Assembly (NCBI GenBank): GCA_934045075.1
Contig: OW203722.1
Coordinates: 7,967,303-8,031,302 of the forward strand
From: Yponomeuta sedellus
Taxonomy: Eukaryota; Arthropoda; Insecta; Lepidoptera; Yponomeutidae
Reading direction: 5' to 3'
DNA: 64,000 bases
How positions within the stretch are numbered: position 1 is the first letter of the stretch; each line of letters begins with the position of its first letter. The translations under genes and the position numbers were made by a program. The notes beneath the pieces are model-generated. The model was not told the origin of the DNA and searched no databases. It saw only the letters and a list, made by a program, of their open reading frames with translations. Shown here one piece after another: positions 10,508 to 21,229 of the stretch.

Positions 10508-12322
10508 ATGATGACCAGGGGCAAGTCGAGTGCACGAGACATGGAGCTGAGGCTGAAGGCTACCTTGCTGGAGCTCAAGGCGAGCAAAGAACTTTGCAAC
10601 ACACTTCTACAAGAACGGGAGGAGAGTGAGGAGGAGATCACTAAACAAAGTAAGAAGACTTTGGCACTAAAAGAAGAACTTAGTGAGCTAGATATCCAGT
10701 GCCAAGATGTCACCGCCCAACGTGATGAGCTACAATGTCAAGTCGACTCGTTTTACAAGTGCCACAATACTCATGACTTGGCGCTGCAACGGATCCGCTT
10801 GCTAGAACATCAACTCGAAGAGGCTCACAATGAGTTACAACTAATCAGTAACCGAGAAGAAAAGCAAGAACAAGAAAACACCTTGGCTCTGTACAGTGAG
10901 TTAATGAACGACGCTGGAGTACTGACAATAGACATCACTTCAGACAGTGAGAAGTCCTGCAAATCGGACAGTAGAAGTAATATGATAATGAATAGTGCAA
11001 ATAAAATAAAGAAATACATAAAAACCAACAGATACATACAGAAGGTGCAAAAACTTGTTAAAAAAGGCCGTAAAAGTCTTAATAACTTGCCAGTCCACCG
11101 CCAGAAAATCCAACTAGCTACCCAGGTGGCTGCATGTCAAAAAGAACTCATCAGTAGCAAAGTTGACCATGAGCTTGCTACAACGGAATTACAATCTAAA
11201 GTTGAAGACTTACAGTTTCAATTGATGGATATCACTTGCAAGTACTCTGCTTTACAAACACAGTATTATGACTGCATCCCAATGATGAATGGCTTGATAG
11301 CACTTAGCAAGAGCAATCTGGAACGTGTGGAGTCAAACATGGAAAACTCTGAAGAAGGATTGTTGCTGCCATCTCTGTCACCGATGTGTAACCTGTCTGA
11401 GGATGAGGCCTCTCTACAGCCGACGTCCACAGGAACTTTAAGCATCGAAGCAAGTGGGCACTCATGCATGATACCGCAGCTGGGCATCAATGAGCAACCA
11501 GCCCCTGTACAGCTGGATTGTGCATATCAGCACGGAGCGGAGTCAAGCAGAATACCTGCAGCAGCTAGTGTGCCAGAGCAGAAGAGCACTACAACACCTC
11601 GTGATGCCATACTAGATAGACAGTCGCATACTGGACCTACCAGCTGCAGCGTTCCTGGCACTGAAAACCAGCAGAAAACTATTATCTATTCGGATAAACT
11701 AGGTGTAGGCTTAGGCAGTAGATTACAAAACAATTTAAAGCAACAAGTAGAAAATATATGTATGCCCCACGCATCTTACATGCAGATAGTGAATTACATG
11801 CTTAGTAAAGAGTATGATAACAATACTACTATTCTGTTACTGATTGGGGATAGCGCAGGAATTCAGAGAGATGACTTGACAAATTATTACGATTCAATAG
11901 TTGCTCTTCAAGCAAGGAAAATTATAATATGCGCTTTTCCTTATTCTAAAACCCTATCAGAAACTCAAAATGCCCGGATAGGTAAGCTAAACCGGCTGTT
12001 GAATAATATGACCTTTGGCCATCGAGACAAAGTATTGTATTTTGATACGAATATATTTATTCGAAACTTTATACTGACTAGGGATACAATGCATGTGCCC
12101 TTGTCTTCAAAGCGACAAATTGCCAAATCTTTGGCACTAAATATTTATGACCCCATTATTGTTAAGACAATAAAACAGGGACCAGTTAGCAATGTAATCT
12201 GTAGAACAAGTTCTACTAACAAACCTCTTTATTCTGAGGCTGTAAAAAAACCTAGCATAAGTAGGTTAAACTTGACTGCTGATTTAAACTATCAGCACAG
12301 ACTACAGAAAAGCCCCTCTTAA
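10508..12322 (+). CDS. LINE ORF1 protein: coiled coil plus possible SGNH-esterase-like domain
   Basis: The frame is 604 codons and uninterrupted. Residues about 1-130 are rich in Leu, Glu and Lys with heptad spacing, predicting a coiled coil. A second charged helical stretch falls around residues 160-250. Residues 250-420 are low-complexity and Ser/Thr/Pro-rich. Around residue 447 the motif ILLLIGDSAG looks like block I (GDS) of the SGNH-hydrolase fold seen in ORF1 of some CR1/L2 elements. The catalytic His block was not located, so that assignment is tentative. It begins with tandem ATGs at 10508 and 10511, either of which could be used. It ends 14 nt before the annotated start of ORF2, and the ORF2 frame is open from about 12283. 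The expected role is RNA binding and particle assembly for the LINE. Confidence 0.75.
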   Translation: MMTRGKSSARDMELRLKATLLELKASKELCNTLLQEREESEEEITKQSKKTLALKEELSELDIQCQDVTAQRDELQCQVDSFYKCHNTHDLALQRIRLLEHQLEEAHNELQLISNREEKQEQENTLALYSELMNDAGVLTIDITSDSEKSCKSDSRSNMIMNSANKIKKYIKTNRYIQKVQKLVKKGRKSLNNLPVHRQKIQLATQVAACQKELISSKVDHELATTELQSKVEDLQFQLMDITCKYSALQTQYYDCIPMMNGLIALSKSNLERVESNMENSEEGLLLPSLSPMCNLSEDEASLQPTSTGTLSIEASGHSCMIPQLGINEQPAPVQLDCAYQHGAESSRIPAAASVPEQKSTTTPRDAILDRQSHTGPTSCSVPGTENQQKTIIYSDKLGVGLGSRLQNNLKQQVENICMPHASYMQIVNYMLSKEYDNNTTILLLIGDSAGIQRDDLTNYYDSIVALQARKIIICAFPYSKTLSETQNARIGKLNRLLNNMTFGHRDKVLYFDTNIFIRNFILTRDTMHVPLSSKRQIAKSLALNIYDPIIVKTIKQGPVSNVICRTSSTNKPLYSEAVKKPSISRLNLTADLNYQHRLQKSPS

Positions 12323-12336
12323 AAAAACTTATCTTA

Positions 12337-13420
12337 GTGAACCAAAACTTACAGGGCGGCTTTTCTGGTAAATTACTAGAATTAGAATTGTTCTTGGAAC
12401 AATATAGAGTGGATGTACTTTGTGTCACTGAGCACTGGCTACTAGAGTCTCAAATGAATTTTTCTGTACATAATTATGAAATAGCCAGTTGCTTCAATAG
12501 AAAGTCAGCATTGCACGGGGGATCCTTGATTATAGTAAAAAGTACTTTAAAATATAAAGAGCGTAAAGATATTTGCAGACTTTCTGTTGAAAAAGTAGTT
12601 GAACTATCATGTGTTGAACTGGCTAAGCATATTGTAGTAAGCGTATACAGGCCCCCCGCCAGTGACTATAGTTTATTTGAATCAGTACTAGAGGATGTTT
12701 TAAAGGTAGCTTCAAGTAGTAGCAAGAAAGTTATAGTCTGTGGAGATTTTAATGTCGACTTGCTGGTAGACTCCACTTTAAATACCACATTAAAACATAT
12801 TTTAAAGTCTTTTAATTTAGTTAATATTTTCTTAGAGCCTTCTAGGATTACCAAAAACACAGCCACATGCCTTGACAATGTATTCTGTGACTGTGAATTT
12901 TCGAATTATTCGACAATAAATTGCTTAAAGTCAGACCACAGTGGTCAAATCGTACACTTTGAAGCAGATTTAAAACAAAAAGAACAAGATATAATTTATC
13001 GGCCCATGACAAAAAAAAAGTTAGATTTATTTAGAAGTGACTTACAAAGTAACTTACCTACCCAAAATAATAAAACCCTTAATGCAAATGATAATTATGG
13101 AGATTTCTTCAAGGTCGTTACAGATAGTTTTGAAAAAGTTTTTAAATTGAAAAAGTTATCATCAAAAGGGAATAAAGTAGGATTTAGTGAATGGGCTACT
13201 CCCGGTATCCGGAAAAGTAGGGACACACTTTATTCACTGTATGAGAAAAAAACATACACATATGACCCCAGCTTTATACAGTATGTTAAACTATATTCAA
13301 AATTATTTAAGGCCGTCTGCCACAAAGCAAAATGCGAGCACATAAAATCCAAAATCCTTCAATCTTATAATAAATCTAAAACAATTTGGGCTATTATAAA
13401 TAAAGAAACAGACTGGTAAA
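12337..13420 (+). pseudogene. LINE ORF2, APE-type endonuclease part
   Basis: This 360-codon stretch matches the apurinic-endonuclease-like domain that nicks target DNA. Visible landmarks are CVTEHWL (catalytic Glu region), VSVYRPP, VICGDFNVDLL (the GDFN motif) and LKSDHSG (the SDH motif near the end of the domain). The first codon in the stretch is GTG; in a eukaryote translation more likely begins upstream in the overlap with ORF1, or at ATG 12453. The frame is lost at about 13411, where the reading resumes in another phase from 13415. A two-base insertion near there would explain it. That shift breaks ORF2 independently of the LTR insertion. Confidence 0.8.
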
Positions 13421-13807
13421 TCCAAATTTGGAGATCGCGAATTTTCACTTAAAGTAGATGATAAATTAATAACCTTAAATGAAGACCTTGCTACGGCTTT
13501 TGAGCAGTTCTTTACAAATGTTCCAATTGTAACGACAGCTTCATTAGACTCTTCTCCAGCTCTCGCTGAAAGTATTTTGAAAGACAATGTCCCCCCATGC
13601 GATCATGATTTTTCGTTTGACTATATTGAAGCTCATACCGTGATTAAATCGTTTAAAAAGCTAAAGCTTAAAAAAACTGAAGACTTGTGGGGTATGTCCG
13701 TAACAGTAGTTAGCTCAGTAATCGATACCCTAGCACCCCATTTAGCCAAAATCTTTAACCAATGTTTAGATGAGGGTATATTCCCTGATTTAATGAAATA
13801 TAGTAAG
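13415..13807 (+). pseudogene. LINE ORF2, linker between endonuclease and RT
   Basis: In the phase set after the shift, the frame stays open until the LTR insertion. It reads through FTNVPIV, DTLAPHLAKIFN, CLDEGIFPDLMKYSK, the conserved approach to the RT domain of Jockey/CR1 elements. The same polypeptide resumes after 19930, so the BEL/Pao element sits inside the RT-proximal codons. Confidence 0.8.
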
Positions 13808-13955
13808 TGTGAAGGTACCTACTTAGGTACGGGATAGTAGTGAACTTAAGCAAAAAACCAAAATATCAAATAATCAGCAAACGTATAATATCTATTTTCA
13901 TTGACGTAGGAAAAACAAAGTAAAATCAGTGACATCCGTCACTCATCCATAGACA
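13808..13955 (-). repeat. 3' LTR of the BEL/Pao element
   Basis: 148 bp, on the plus strand starting TGTGAAGGTACCTACTTAGG and ending CATCCATAGACA. It matches the LTR at 19781 with no difference seen by eye. It is short for BEL/Pao LTRs, which are usually longer. Confidence 0.92.
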
Positions 13956-13977
13956 TACTCCCGGGGTTGAACTTAGT

Positions 13978-16900
13978 TCAAGAATCCTCTTCTATTGGGA
14001 GCGGGCAGATGTTGTTAAAGGCTCTTCTGATGGTGCCCCTCTTTGTCTTTATTTCTGCAACGCGTGAGATGCCATCGCTGCCCGGGTAAGTCTTCGTTAC
14101 TCGTCCGAGCAACCAAAGTAGAGGCGGTAACGTTTTGTCCCTGATGAGAACGAGCGTGTTCGGCTTCAGGGTTCCCGTTGATGTGTGCCACTTGGTTCGC
14201 TGTTGTAGAAGTGACACATACTCATTGCAGAATCGCATCCAAAAATGCTGCTTCATATGCTCGATTCTCTTATAGCGTTCTAGGCTATTAATGTTCCTTT
14301 CTGAAACTTGCTGGTAAGGCACAGTTGTCAGTGGTCTTCCGATTAAAAAGTGGGAAGGAGTAAGAGCGGAAAAGTCATTAGGTTCCGATGACAAAGGAGT
14401 GAGTGGCCGTGAATTGAGGATCGCCTCAACTTGAACCAGACATGTGGTCATTTCCTCATAAGTAAAGTGGGGACAATGTGGAGGAGAAGATAAAATTCTT
14501 TTAAGATGGTACTTGGTGGAAAGCACTGTGGCCTCTGATATACCATTAAAATGTGGTGAATATGCAGGAGAGAAGTTAAAACGTATGCCTTCTTGGGCAA
14601 TATCTGAGGAAATAGCTGAAGATGCTAAAAATCTTGCCAATTCATTGGAAAATCCGACAAAATTCGTCCCGTTGTCGCACCAAATGCTCTCGGGCTTGCC
14701 TCGTCGACTCATAAAGCGATTTAAAGCAGCCATGAAGGCCTCTTTTGTGAGGTCCGTAACGAGCTCCAAATGAACCGCTTTGACAGCAAAGCAGACAAAA
14801 ATACACAGGTACGCCTTGAGAAGCTTACTACCTCTACCCCTACGATCAACTATCAGCACTGGCCCACCATAGTCAATTCCTATGTTTAAAAAAGGGAACT
14901 CTAGCTCAGTTCGTGGTCTAGGTAAGTTACCCATGACAGGCTGAATGTTGGTTGCCTTATGTCTAAAACATTTAAGACATGTTCTCACGGTTCGTTTTGC
15001 TAAATCGCTGCCTCTTAACGGCCAGTAAGTAAGACGTATATTGGTCAAAAGCAACTGAGGGCCTGCATGTAGTAATTTGATGTGATACATGTGGAATATG
15101 ATTTTCGTAATATGATGTTTGCTACAAAGCAAAATAGGATGTTTGGTATCGTAACTATACGGTGAGTTATCTAAGCGACCGCCAACTCTAATTATGGAAT
15201 TTTCATCTAAAAAGATAGAGTATGAACTAAGTTTATGTTTGGGTGGCAATGGCTTATTGGACAATAAGAGTTTACGTTCTTCTGGAAACATATTCATTTG
15301 TGCATTAACAAGTACAAACGTAGTTGCATCTTTTAATTCACTGGTACTTAGGCAACCAGTGATTTTTTGCGATTTATTTTTAAGGTTGTGAATAAATCGT
15401 TTCATGTAAGCAACGACTCGTTGCAAACGCGTAAGGCTTGAATATTTTGTTAATAGAGCCGTAATAAAAGGATCCGCGATATCAACAACGACAGTTGTAA
15501 GACAAATTACTTCACTAAGGTCTAGCTTCCCGCGGTCATTAGGCTTCTGAGGCCAATTAGAAGATGGCTCAAGTAAGAATTCAGGCCCAGACCACCACAG
15601 ACGTGATCTGCTGATGAGATCAGCCTTCAGCCCGCGGGAAACGAGGTCCGCTGGGTTGTCTCGCGACGGCACATAACGCCAGGTATTACCTCTGGTGCTC
15701 TCTTGAATTTCGTGAACACGTGCACGTACAAAGCACTTCAGTTGGCTAGATGACATACTCAACCAACCAAGAACTATGGTAGAATCACACCAGAAGCATT
15801 TGCCCGTGACGTTGAGGTTAAGAGACGCGATGACTTTAGTATAGAGTCTTGCACCCAATAGAGCCCCACACAGTTCAAGTCTAGGAATGGAAGTGGGTTT
15901 TATGGGCGCTACCTTGTTTTTTGATGCTAGCAGCTGTACGTGAATAGCACCTGATTTGAAGATAGATCGCATGTACAAGCATGCTCCATAGGCGCTTTCG
16001 GAAGCATCCGTAAATACATGAATTTCGACAGTAATAAAGTCGTCAAACAAGACCCATCGTGGGATTTTTACGGAATTTAAAGCTGGCAATGTCTCTATAA
16101 AAGAGAGCCAATTGGCTTTTGTTTGCTCTGAGACTACATCGTCCCAGCCTGACTTATCAATCCAAAGTTTTTGCATGATAAGCTTAGCCTCTACTATACA
16201 AGGCCCTACAAGTCCTAGCGGGTCAAAAATTTGACTGATTACAGACAATATGTGGCGTTTGGTGACTTTAGGTTGGTGCTCGATATCTATTGAGAAGGAT
16301 AGAGTATCTGTGTTGCAACTCCAGTTTAAGCCTAAAGTCTTCGAAGGCACGCTTTTATGTTCATCTGAAATATCTAAGACGTTACTATTTGTAATTGAGT
16401 CATTACTGTTTGTGATAACCGCTAAGATTTTAGAATTATTTGATTTCAATTTTCTCAGATTGAATTTGGCAGATTCTAGGATGGAAATTACTTCCTTACA
16501 ATTATTTATGACGTCTTCTTCAGAATTTCCGCCGCTTAGAAAATCGTCAACATAAAAGTCATGTTGAATCGAGCGTTTGACTTCATCATTAGAAGACTCA
16601 GATGCTAAAGATACTAAGCACTTTATTGCTAAATATGGCGCTGAAGCCGTGCCGTAAGTGACGGTGTTTAAAGTATAGCGCTTTATGGGATCACTGGGGT
16701 TGTAACGAAAGAGAATTTGTTGTAGATTCCTTTGTGAGGTGTGAACATTGATTGCTCGGTACATTTTCTCAATATCACCCGAAACAACATATTTATGTGT
16801 ACGGTAGCGCAACAGGATAGAAAGCAAGTCATCCTGTACAGTTGGACCTACCATTTGTATGTCGTTGAGCGAGTACCCTGAAGACGTAACAGCTGATGCA

Positions 16901-19185
16901 TCGAAGACTGTTCGCAATTTTGTCGTAGTACTCGACTCACGAATGACTCCATGATGGGGTAAATAGTAGTTTACCTTCTCAGCATGTAAATAATCTTCAT
17001 TTTCGGTCATGTGGCCTAAGTCTTCATATTCGTGCATAAAATTCAAATAAGCTTCTTTAAATTTTGCTTCTCTACAAAACTTTCGTTCCAGTGACAAGAG
17101 ACGCTGTTTGGCCATTTGAAATGAATCACCCAAGACACTTGGATCTTCTTTGAGCGGCATCATGACTACAAAACGACCCTCTTTGTTACGTGAGGTGTTA
17201 AGATAAAAACTTTGCTCACAGGCACGCTCTTCTGCTGAAAATTTATGCTCTATAGATATAGAGTCAAGCTCCCAAAAACGCGAAAGCTCGGGCTCGCGTC
17301 TGGTGTCACTAGTTTTTGAGAGATGTGTGCAGTGTTGATATGAAGTGGGATGTGCTACGGGACCGGAAACCACCCAGCCTAGCTTGGTTTCATATAGTTT
17401 CGGTGTATTTTTACCCAAGTCGATTGTACTGCTGGACACTATGTCCCAAAACGCTTCTGCCCCTACCAATATGTCGATGGCGGAGGGTACGTTGAAGGAC
17501 GGATCAGCAAGGTGCAGCCCCGATGGAAGAGGTAACTGTTTTATGTTTATGTATGTAGATGGTAAGGCTTTCGTAATTTCTGGTAAAATTAAGCATTCCA
17601 GGTTTAGTTTATAGTCATTATATGTCGACTCTATTTGTAAGGTGCAAGACTGTGAACTTGAACTAGTCTGATTGCATATACCGGCGACTTTATAGCTTGT
17701 ACTGCGGCGAGACAGACCCAGTTTACCAGAAAGACTCTCTGTGACGAGGTTGACGGTGCTGCCATTGTCGAGCAACACGCGTGCGGTCTGCCTGCGCCCC
17801 TTGCTGTCTACCACCTTCACGAGTGCTGTTGAAAGTAAGACAGTCGGCGCAGTTGCGTTTTCAGAGTAGTCGGCGGACAAGGCGACTTTTGTTACGTCAG
17901 GTTCAACAGGAGGCTCTACGTGTAAAAGCGTTGAATGTTTTTCTTTGCAATATTTGCAATGTGAAAGGCGGCATTTATTTAAGGAATGCCATGGACGCAG
18001 ACAGTTAAGGCAAACTTTGTAGCCTTTAACTCTCTCGATGCGCGATTCAATTGATAATTCTCTAAAAGCATCGCAGTTAAATAAGAAATGTTCCATGCTA
18101 CACATTGGGCATTTTAACTGTGACATAGGTCTTTTATCATTGTTTTCGACGCGATGTGCAACGACGAAGCTTTTTTGTTTAAATTCTGTACGTACAGATT
18201 TATTTTGCCTACTATCTTCGATCGTTTCTAGTAAGTCTGCTCTATTGTTAAGAAAGGAGCAGAATTGTGATAAGGTTGGTGCATCGGTCAAAGTGTTACG
18301 ATACTCCTCCCAATACCTGCTTGTTACGGCATCCAACTTTGTTGACATCACGTAAATAATTAAGGTATCCCAATATTGAGTGGGTTGTTTTAGCAATGTC
18401 AATGCTCTGATATTTTTATTTGTAACGTCAACAAGGTAACGGATTGCTTTGCTAGACTCCTTTTGTAATGATTCCACGTTAAATAATGTCTGCACATGGT
18501 TGTTGACGAGAAGACGGTTATTATTGTACCGCTCGCATAAAAGATCCCATGCATTTTTATAATTTTCATTTGTGAAATCAATATTTTTTATGATGAGAGC
18601 TGCGCTGCCGTTTAATGAGGCACGAAGATAGTGAAATTTGCTTATAGGATCTAAGCTTTCATTTTGATGAATCAACGATTGAAAAGTGTCCCTATACTCA
18701 AGCCAGTGCTGATAACTGCCGTTAAATTGAGGTAGATCAATTTTTGGTAATTGAACGGGTACATAACTTTTATGCTGACAAGTCGCTCCTGTGTTTGCAC
18801 CTGAAGCTGTAGACGTATTGGTAGCAGGAGGTATCTCATTGCGAACCCGATCGTTGTAAGAAGCCATCATAGTGCGCGCGATCGAGACCAGGTTGAAGTA
18901 CTGTTGCTCAAACTGACCGCGCTCGAGGTACAACTCTTCAGGCTTGTCCGAAAGCATCTCGAGTTCGTTCTGAAATTGATCATAATCAGTGTAAAGGGCT
19001 TCGATTTTTGAAAGTCGGAAGTCCAACTCAGCGGCAAGGATTTCACTTAATATGTCATGGCTTTTTGCTTGTTTGATGAAGTTATCGAAGATGGTCAATT
19101 TTGCTTTTATGCTTCCACGATACCTTCTTAGTTCTTTTATACGGTTGTCCGTTAGGACGGTATCAGTTTTCCTAGCTGTAGCCAT
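13978..19185 (-). CDS. BEL/Pao gag-pol polyprotein
   Basis: The frame is 1735 codons with one start and no internal stop. Order: gag-like N-terminus with coiled stretch and the DUF1759-type segment (about 145-340); Cys-rich zinc knuckles (about 360-425, CPMC...CNCLRPWH...CKYC); retropepsin-like DUF1758 with catalytic D473 in LLDNGST; reverse transcriptase with YVDD at 878-881; RNase H beginning near VFTDAS; integrase with an H2C2 zinc finger (HAGPQLL...CLKCFRH) and catalytic triad candidates D1438, D1504 and E1551; and a C-terminal DUF5641-type domain (about 1630-1730). This is the usual BEL/Pao order. No envelope frame follows. The leader from the 5' LTR to the ATG is about 595 nt. The product is predicted to form intracellular particles and mediate reverse transcription and integration. 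Confidence 0.93.
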   Translation of the reverse strand: MATARKTDTVLTDNRIKELRRYRGSIKAKLTIFDNFIKQAKSHDILSEILAAELDFRLSKIEALYTDYDQFQNELEMLSDKPEELYLERGQFEQQYFNLVSIARTMMASYNDRVRNEIPPATNTSTASGANTGATCQHKSYVPVQLPKIDLPQFNGSYQHWLEYRDTFQSLIHQNESLDPISKFHYLRASLNGSAALIIKNIDFTNENYKNAWDLLCERYNNNRLLVNNHVQTLFNVESLQKESSKAIRYLVDVTNKNIRALTLLKQPTQYWDTLIIYVMSTKLDAVTSRYWEEYRNTLTDAPTLSQFCSFLNNRADLLETIEDSRQNKSVRTEFKQKSFVVAHRVENNDKRPMSQLKCPMCSMEHFLFNCDAFRELSIESRIERVKGYKVCLNCLRPWHSLNKCRLSHCKYCKEKHSTLLHVEPPVEPDVTKVALSADYSENATAPTVLLSTALVKVVDSKGRRQTARVLLDNGSTVNLVTESLSGKLGLSRRSTSYKVAGICNQTSSSSQSCTLQIESTYNDYKLNLECLILPEITKALPSTYINIKQLPLPSGLHLADPSFNVPSAIDILVGAEAFWDIVSSSTIDLGKNTPKLYETKLGWVVSGPVAHPTSYQHCTHLSKTSDTRREPELSRFWELDSISIEHKFSAEERACEQSFYLNTSRNKEGRFVVMMPLKEDPSVLGDSFQMAKQRLLSLERKFCREAKFKEAYLNFMHEYEDLGHMTENEDYLHAEKVNYYLPHHGVIRESSTTTKLRTVFDASAVTSSGYSLNDIQMVGPTVQDDLLSILLRYRTHKYVVSGDIEKMYRAINVHTSQRNLQQILFRYNPSDPIKRYTLNTVTYGTASAPYLAIKCLVSLASESSNDEVKRSIQHDFYVDDFLSGGNSEEDVINNCKEVISILESAKFNLRKLKSNNSKILAVITNSNDSITNSNVLDISDEHKSVPSKTLGLNWSCNTDTLSFSIDIEHQPKVTKRHILSVISQIFDPLGLVGPCIVEAKLIMQKLWIDKSGWDDVVSEQTKANWLSFIETLPALNSVKIPRWVLFDDFITVEIHVFTDASESAYGACLYMRSIFKSGAIHVQLLASKNKVAPIKPTSIPRLELCGALLGARLYTKVIASLNLNVTGKCFWCDSTIVLGWLSMSSSQLKCFVRARVHEIQESTRGNTWRYVPSRDNPADLVSRGLKADLISRSRLWWSGPEFLLEPSSNWPQKPNDRGKLDLSEVICLTTVVVDIADPFITALLTKYSSLTRLQRVVAYMKRFIHNLKNKSQKITGCLSTSELKDATTFVLVNAQMNMFPEERKLLLSNKPLPPKHKLSSYSIFLDENSIIRVGGRLDNSPYSYDTKHPILLCSKHHITKIIFHMYHIKLLHAGPQLLLTNIRLTYWPLRGSDLAKRTVRTCLKCFRHKATNIQPVMGNLPRPRTELEFPFLNIGIDYGGPVLIVDRRGRGSKLLKAYLCIFVCFAVKAVHLELVTDLTKEAFMAALNRFMSRRGKPESIWCDNGTNFVGFSNELARFLASSAISSDIAQEGIRFNFSPAYSPHFNGISEATVLSTKYHLKRILSSPPHCPHFTYEEMTTCLVQVEAILNSRPLTPLSSEPNDFSALTPSHFLIGRPLTTVPYQQVSERNINSLERYKRIEHMKQHFWMRFCNEYVSLLQQRTKWHTSTGTLKPNTLVLIRDKTLPPLLWLLGRVTKTYPGSDGISRVAEIKTKRGTIRRAFNNICPLPIEEDS

Positions 19186-19780
19186 GATAATAAGATAGTG
19201 GGACTAATAAGATTCCTATGTAAGAGGAATGTACGTCAATTAATAAGTTTACTAATTGTATTTACTTTAATTCTACACGCCGAGAACAGAAGAAACCTAT
19301 GCAATAAGAGGCGACTAGCCGATGCACATTAAGCAAATAAGATGGCTCGGGCGTAAATAAGTTTGGAATTAAAGCATTAAAAGTAAGTTATGATGGAAAA
19401 TGACCACAAGCCTCTAGTTAAGAATTGGCTGTAGGTATAAAGATATGGTAAGGATGAAAGGGAAATAAATCGGAACAAACGCACTCGATGTACTGTTTTC
19501 TCCTTTCATGGTTTTGACTTGATGTCCTACGTCGAGGTCCACTTAATGTCGGCACGCGCTGAAGCCAAGTTCTTGGTAACAACCAATAAGAGACTTTTCC
19601 CTCCTTGAAGTATCCTCGCTCGATGAAATAGTGTTCTTGCAGGTATCTTCAAAGATTGGATTGTCGAAAGACGGCCGTTTGCAATTCCAAGATGTCTTCT
19701 TACGCGAGTATGTACGACGACGACGCTTGAACGTTTGAAGAAATTTGAAGTAGGTATTTTGCCTTTCCTCGAAGGACCAG

Positions 19781-19928
19781 TGTGAAGGTACCTACTTAGG
19801 TACGGGATAGTAGTGAACTTAAGCAAAAAACCAAAATATCAAATAATCAGCAAACGTATAATATCTATTTTCATTGACGTAGGAAAAACAAAGTAAAATC
19901 AGTGACATCCGTCACTCATCCATAGACA
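19781..19928 (-). repeat. 5' LTR of the BEL/Pao element
   Basis: 148 bp, matching the LTR at 13808 with no difference seen by eye. Transcription of the element should start here and run leftward on the minus strand. The internal leader follows at 19780-19186. Confidence 0.92.
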
Positions 19929-19930
19929 TC

Positions 19931-21229
19931 CTCGTTCCTTTATTTAAAAGTGGTGATAAACAAGATCCTACAAATTTCAGACCAGTCTCGGTTTTACCCG
20001 TTTTAAGTAAAATATTCGAGAAGATAGTTCTAGGTCAACTGCTTACACACTTCAATAATTATCAACTTCTCCATGGTCAGCAATTCGGATTCACACAAGG
20101 GCGCTCTACAACGGACGCCGGCGTCATGTTAGTTAAACATATATTTAGTGCATGGGAAGATCGCAAGGATGCTATAGGCGTATTCTGTGACTTGTCGAAA
20201 GCATTTGATTGCGTGGACCATAAAACACTTCTTTTAAAATTAAAGCACTATGGTATAAACGGGAATAGCCTAAAACTTATGACATCATATTTAGAAGGAA
20301 GAATTCAAAGAGCTGAAATAAATAGAACTAAATCTTCAGGATCAGAGGTCAGGATAGGAGTGCCACAGGGATCTATTTTGGGGCCGTTCCTCTTCCTCGT
20401 ATATGTAAATGATTTGCCGTTCATGGTTCAAAATATGTCAGAGATAGTATTATTCGCAGATGACACGTCACTTATTTTTAAAATTAAGAGACAAGAGAAT
20501 GACCTTGACAGTACAAATAATGCTCTCTCTCGGGTACATAATTGGTTTACTACCAATAACTTATTGTTAAATTCAAAGAAGACAAAATGTATAAAGTTCA
20601 CTCTACCAAATGTCAAAGCGGTTGACAGCAATGTTATGTTGGGGAATGACAAATTAGACCTTGTAAATGAAACTGTATTTCTAGGTATCACAATTGATGC
20701 AAAGCTTCAATGGGGTCCTCATATAAAAAAATTAGCAAATAGGCTTAGTTCAGCAGCATATGCAGTTAAAAGAATTAGGGAACTAACTGACGTCGCAACT
20801 GCTAGGCTTGTTTATTTTAGTTACTTCCATAGTGTTATGTCCTATGGCATACTACTGTGGGGACGGGCTGCAGATATTGAGACCATCTTTGTCTTGCAGA
20901 AGAGAGCGATCAGATTCATTTATAAGCTAGGCAGTAGAGATTCGTTAAGAGATTTCTTTAAAGAAACTAACATCCTGACAGTTGCCAGTCAGTATATCTA
21001 TGAAAACATTATGTACGTCAGGAAAAATATTAGTAACTTTAAAACTTTAGGTAGCCAACACAATGTGAATACTAGAAATAAACATAAACTTTTGTTCCCA
21101 CTATTTAGGCTGGCAAAGGTTAATACATCCTTCATGGGGCATTGTATACGCTTCTATAATAAAATCCCTGAAGATATATTAAGCTTGCCTGAATCGCGGT
21201 TCAAAAATTTGTTCCTTAGCACGGGTTAG
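19931..21229 (+). pseudogene. LINE ORF2, reverse transcriptase part
   Basis: An open frame continues from the right edge of the LTR insertion to a stop at 21227-21229. RT motifs in order: NFRPVSVLPVLSKIFEK (motif 1 region), FGFTQGRST, FCDLSKAFDCVDH (first catalytic Asp), GVPQGSILGPFLF (motif 4), and LFADDTS (the F/YADD catalytic box near 20450). A thumb-like region follows to LSTG-stop. The first ATG (20126) is internal to the domain and is not a true start. The last codons and stop lie in a 52-bp block that also forms the tail of the family-1 SINEs. Confidence 0.88.

Larger units (their letters stand above)
13808..19928 (-). mobile_element. BEL/Pao LTR retrotransposon, complete-looking, nested in the LINE
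   Basis: Two 148-bp LTRs (13808-13955 and 19781-19928) match base for base by eye and end TG...CA. On the minus strand, the 5' LTR is followed after one base by TGGTCCTTCGAGG, a plausible primer-binding site since tRNA ends dictate a TGG start. One 1735-codon gag-pol frame fills most of the interior. The 3' LTR is preceded by a short purine stretch (GGGAG). No env gene is present. Identical LTRs and an open frame argue for a recent insertion. No direct target duplication is evident: flanks are ...TAGTAAG on the left and TCCTCG on the right. Confidence 0.92.

Noticed and set aside
12320..12328. AAAAAAC slippery site for ORF1-ORF2 frameshifting in the LINE
   Set aside because: The heptamer starts at the last base of the ORF1 stop codon, so ribosomes would stop before using it; reinitiation or overlap is more plausible.
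13956..19780. Endogenous retrovirus with env
   Set aside because: Only gag-pol is found, the protein order is BEL/Pao, and just 22 bases lie between its stop and the 3' LTR.
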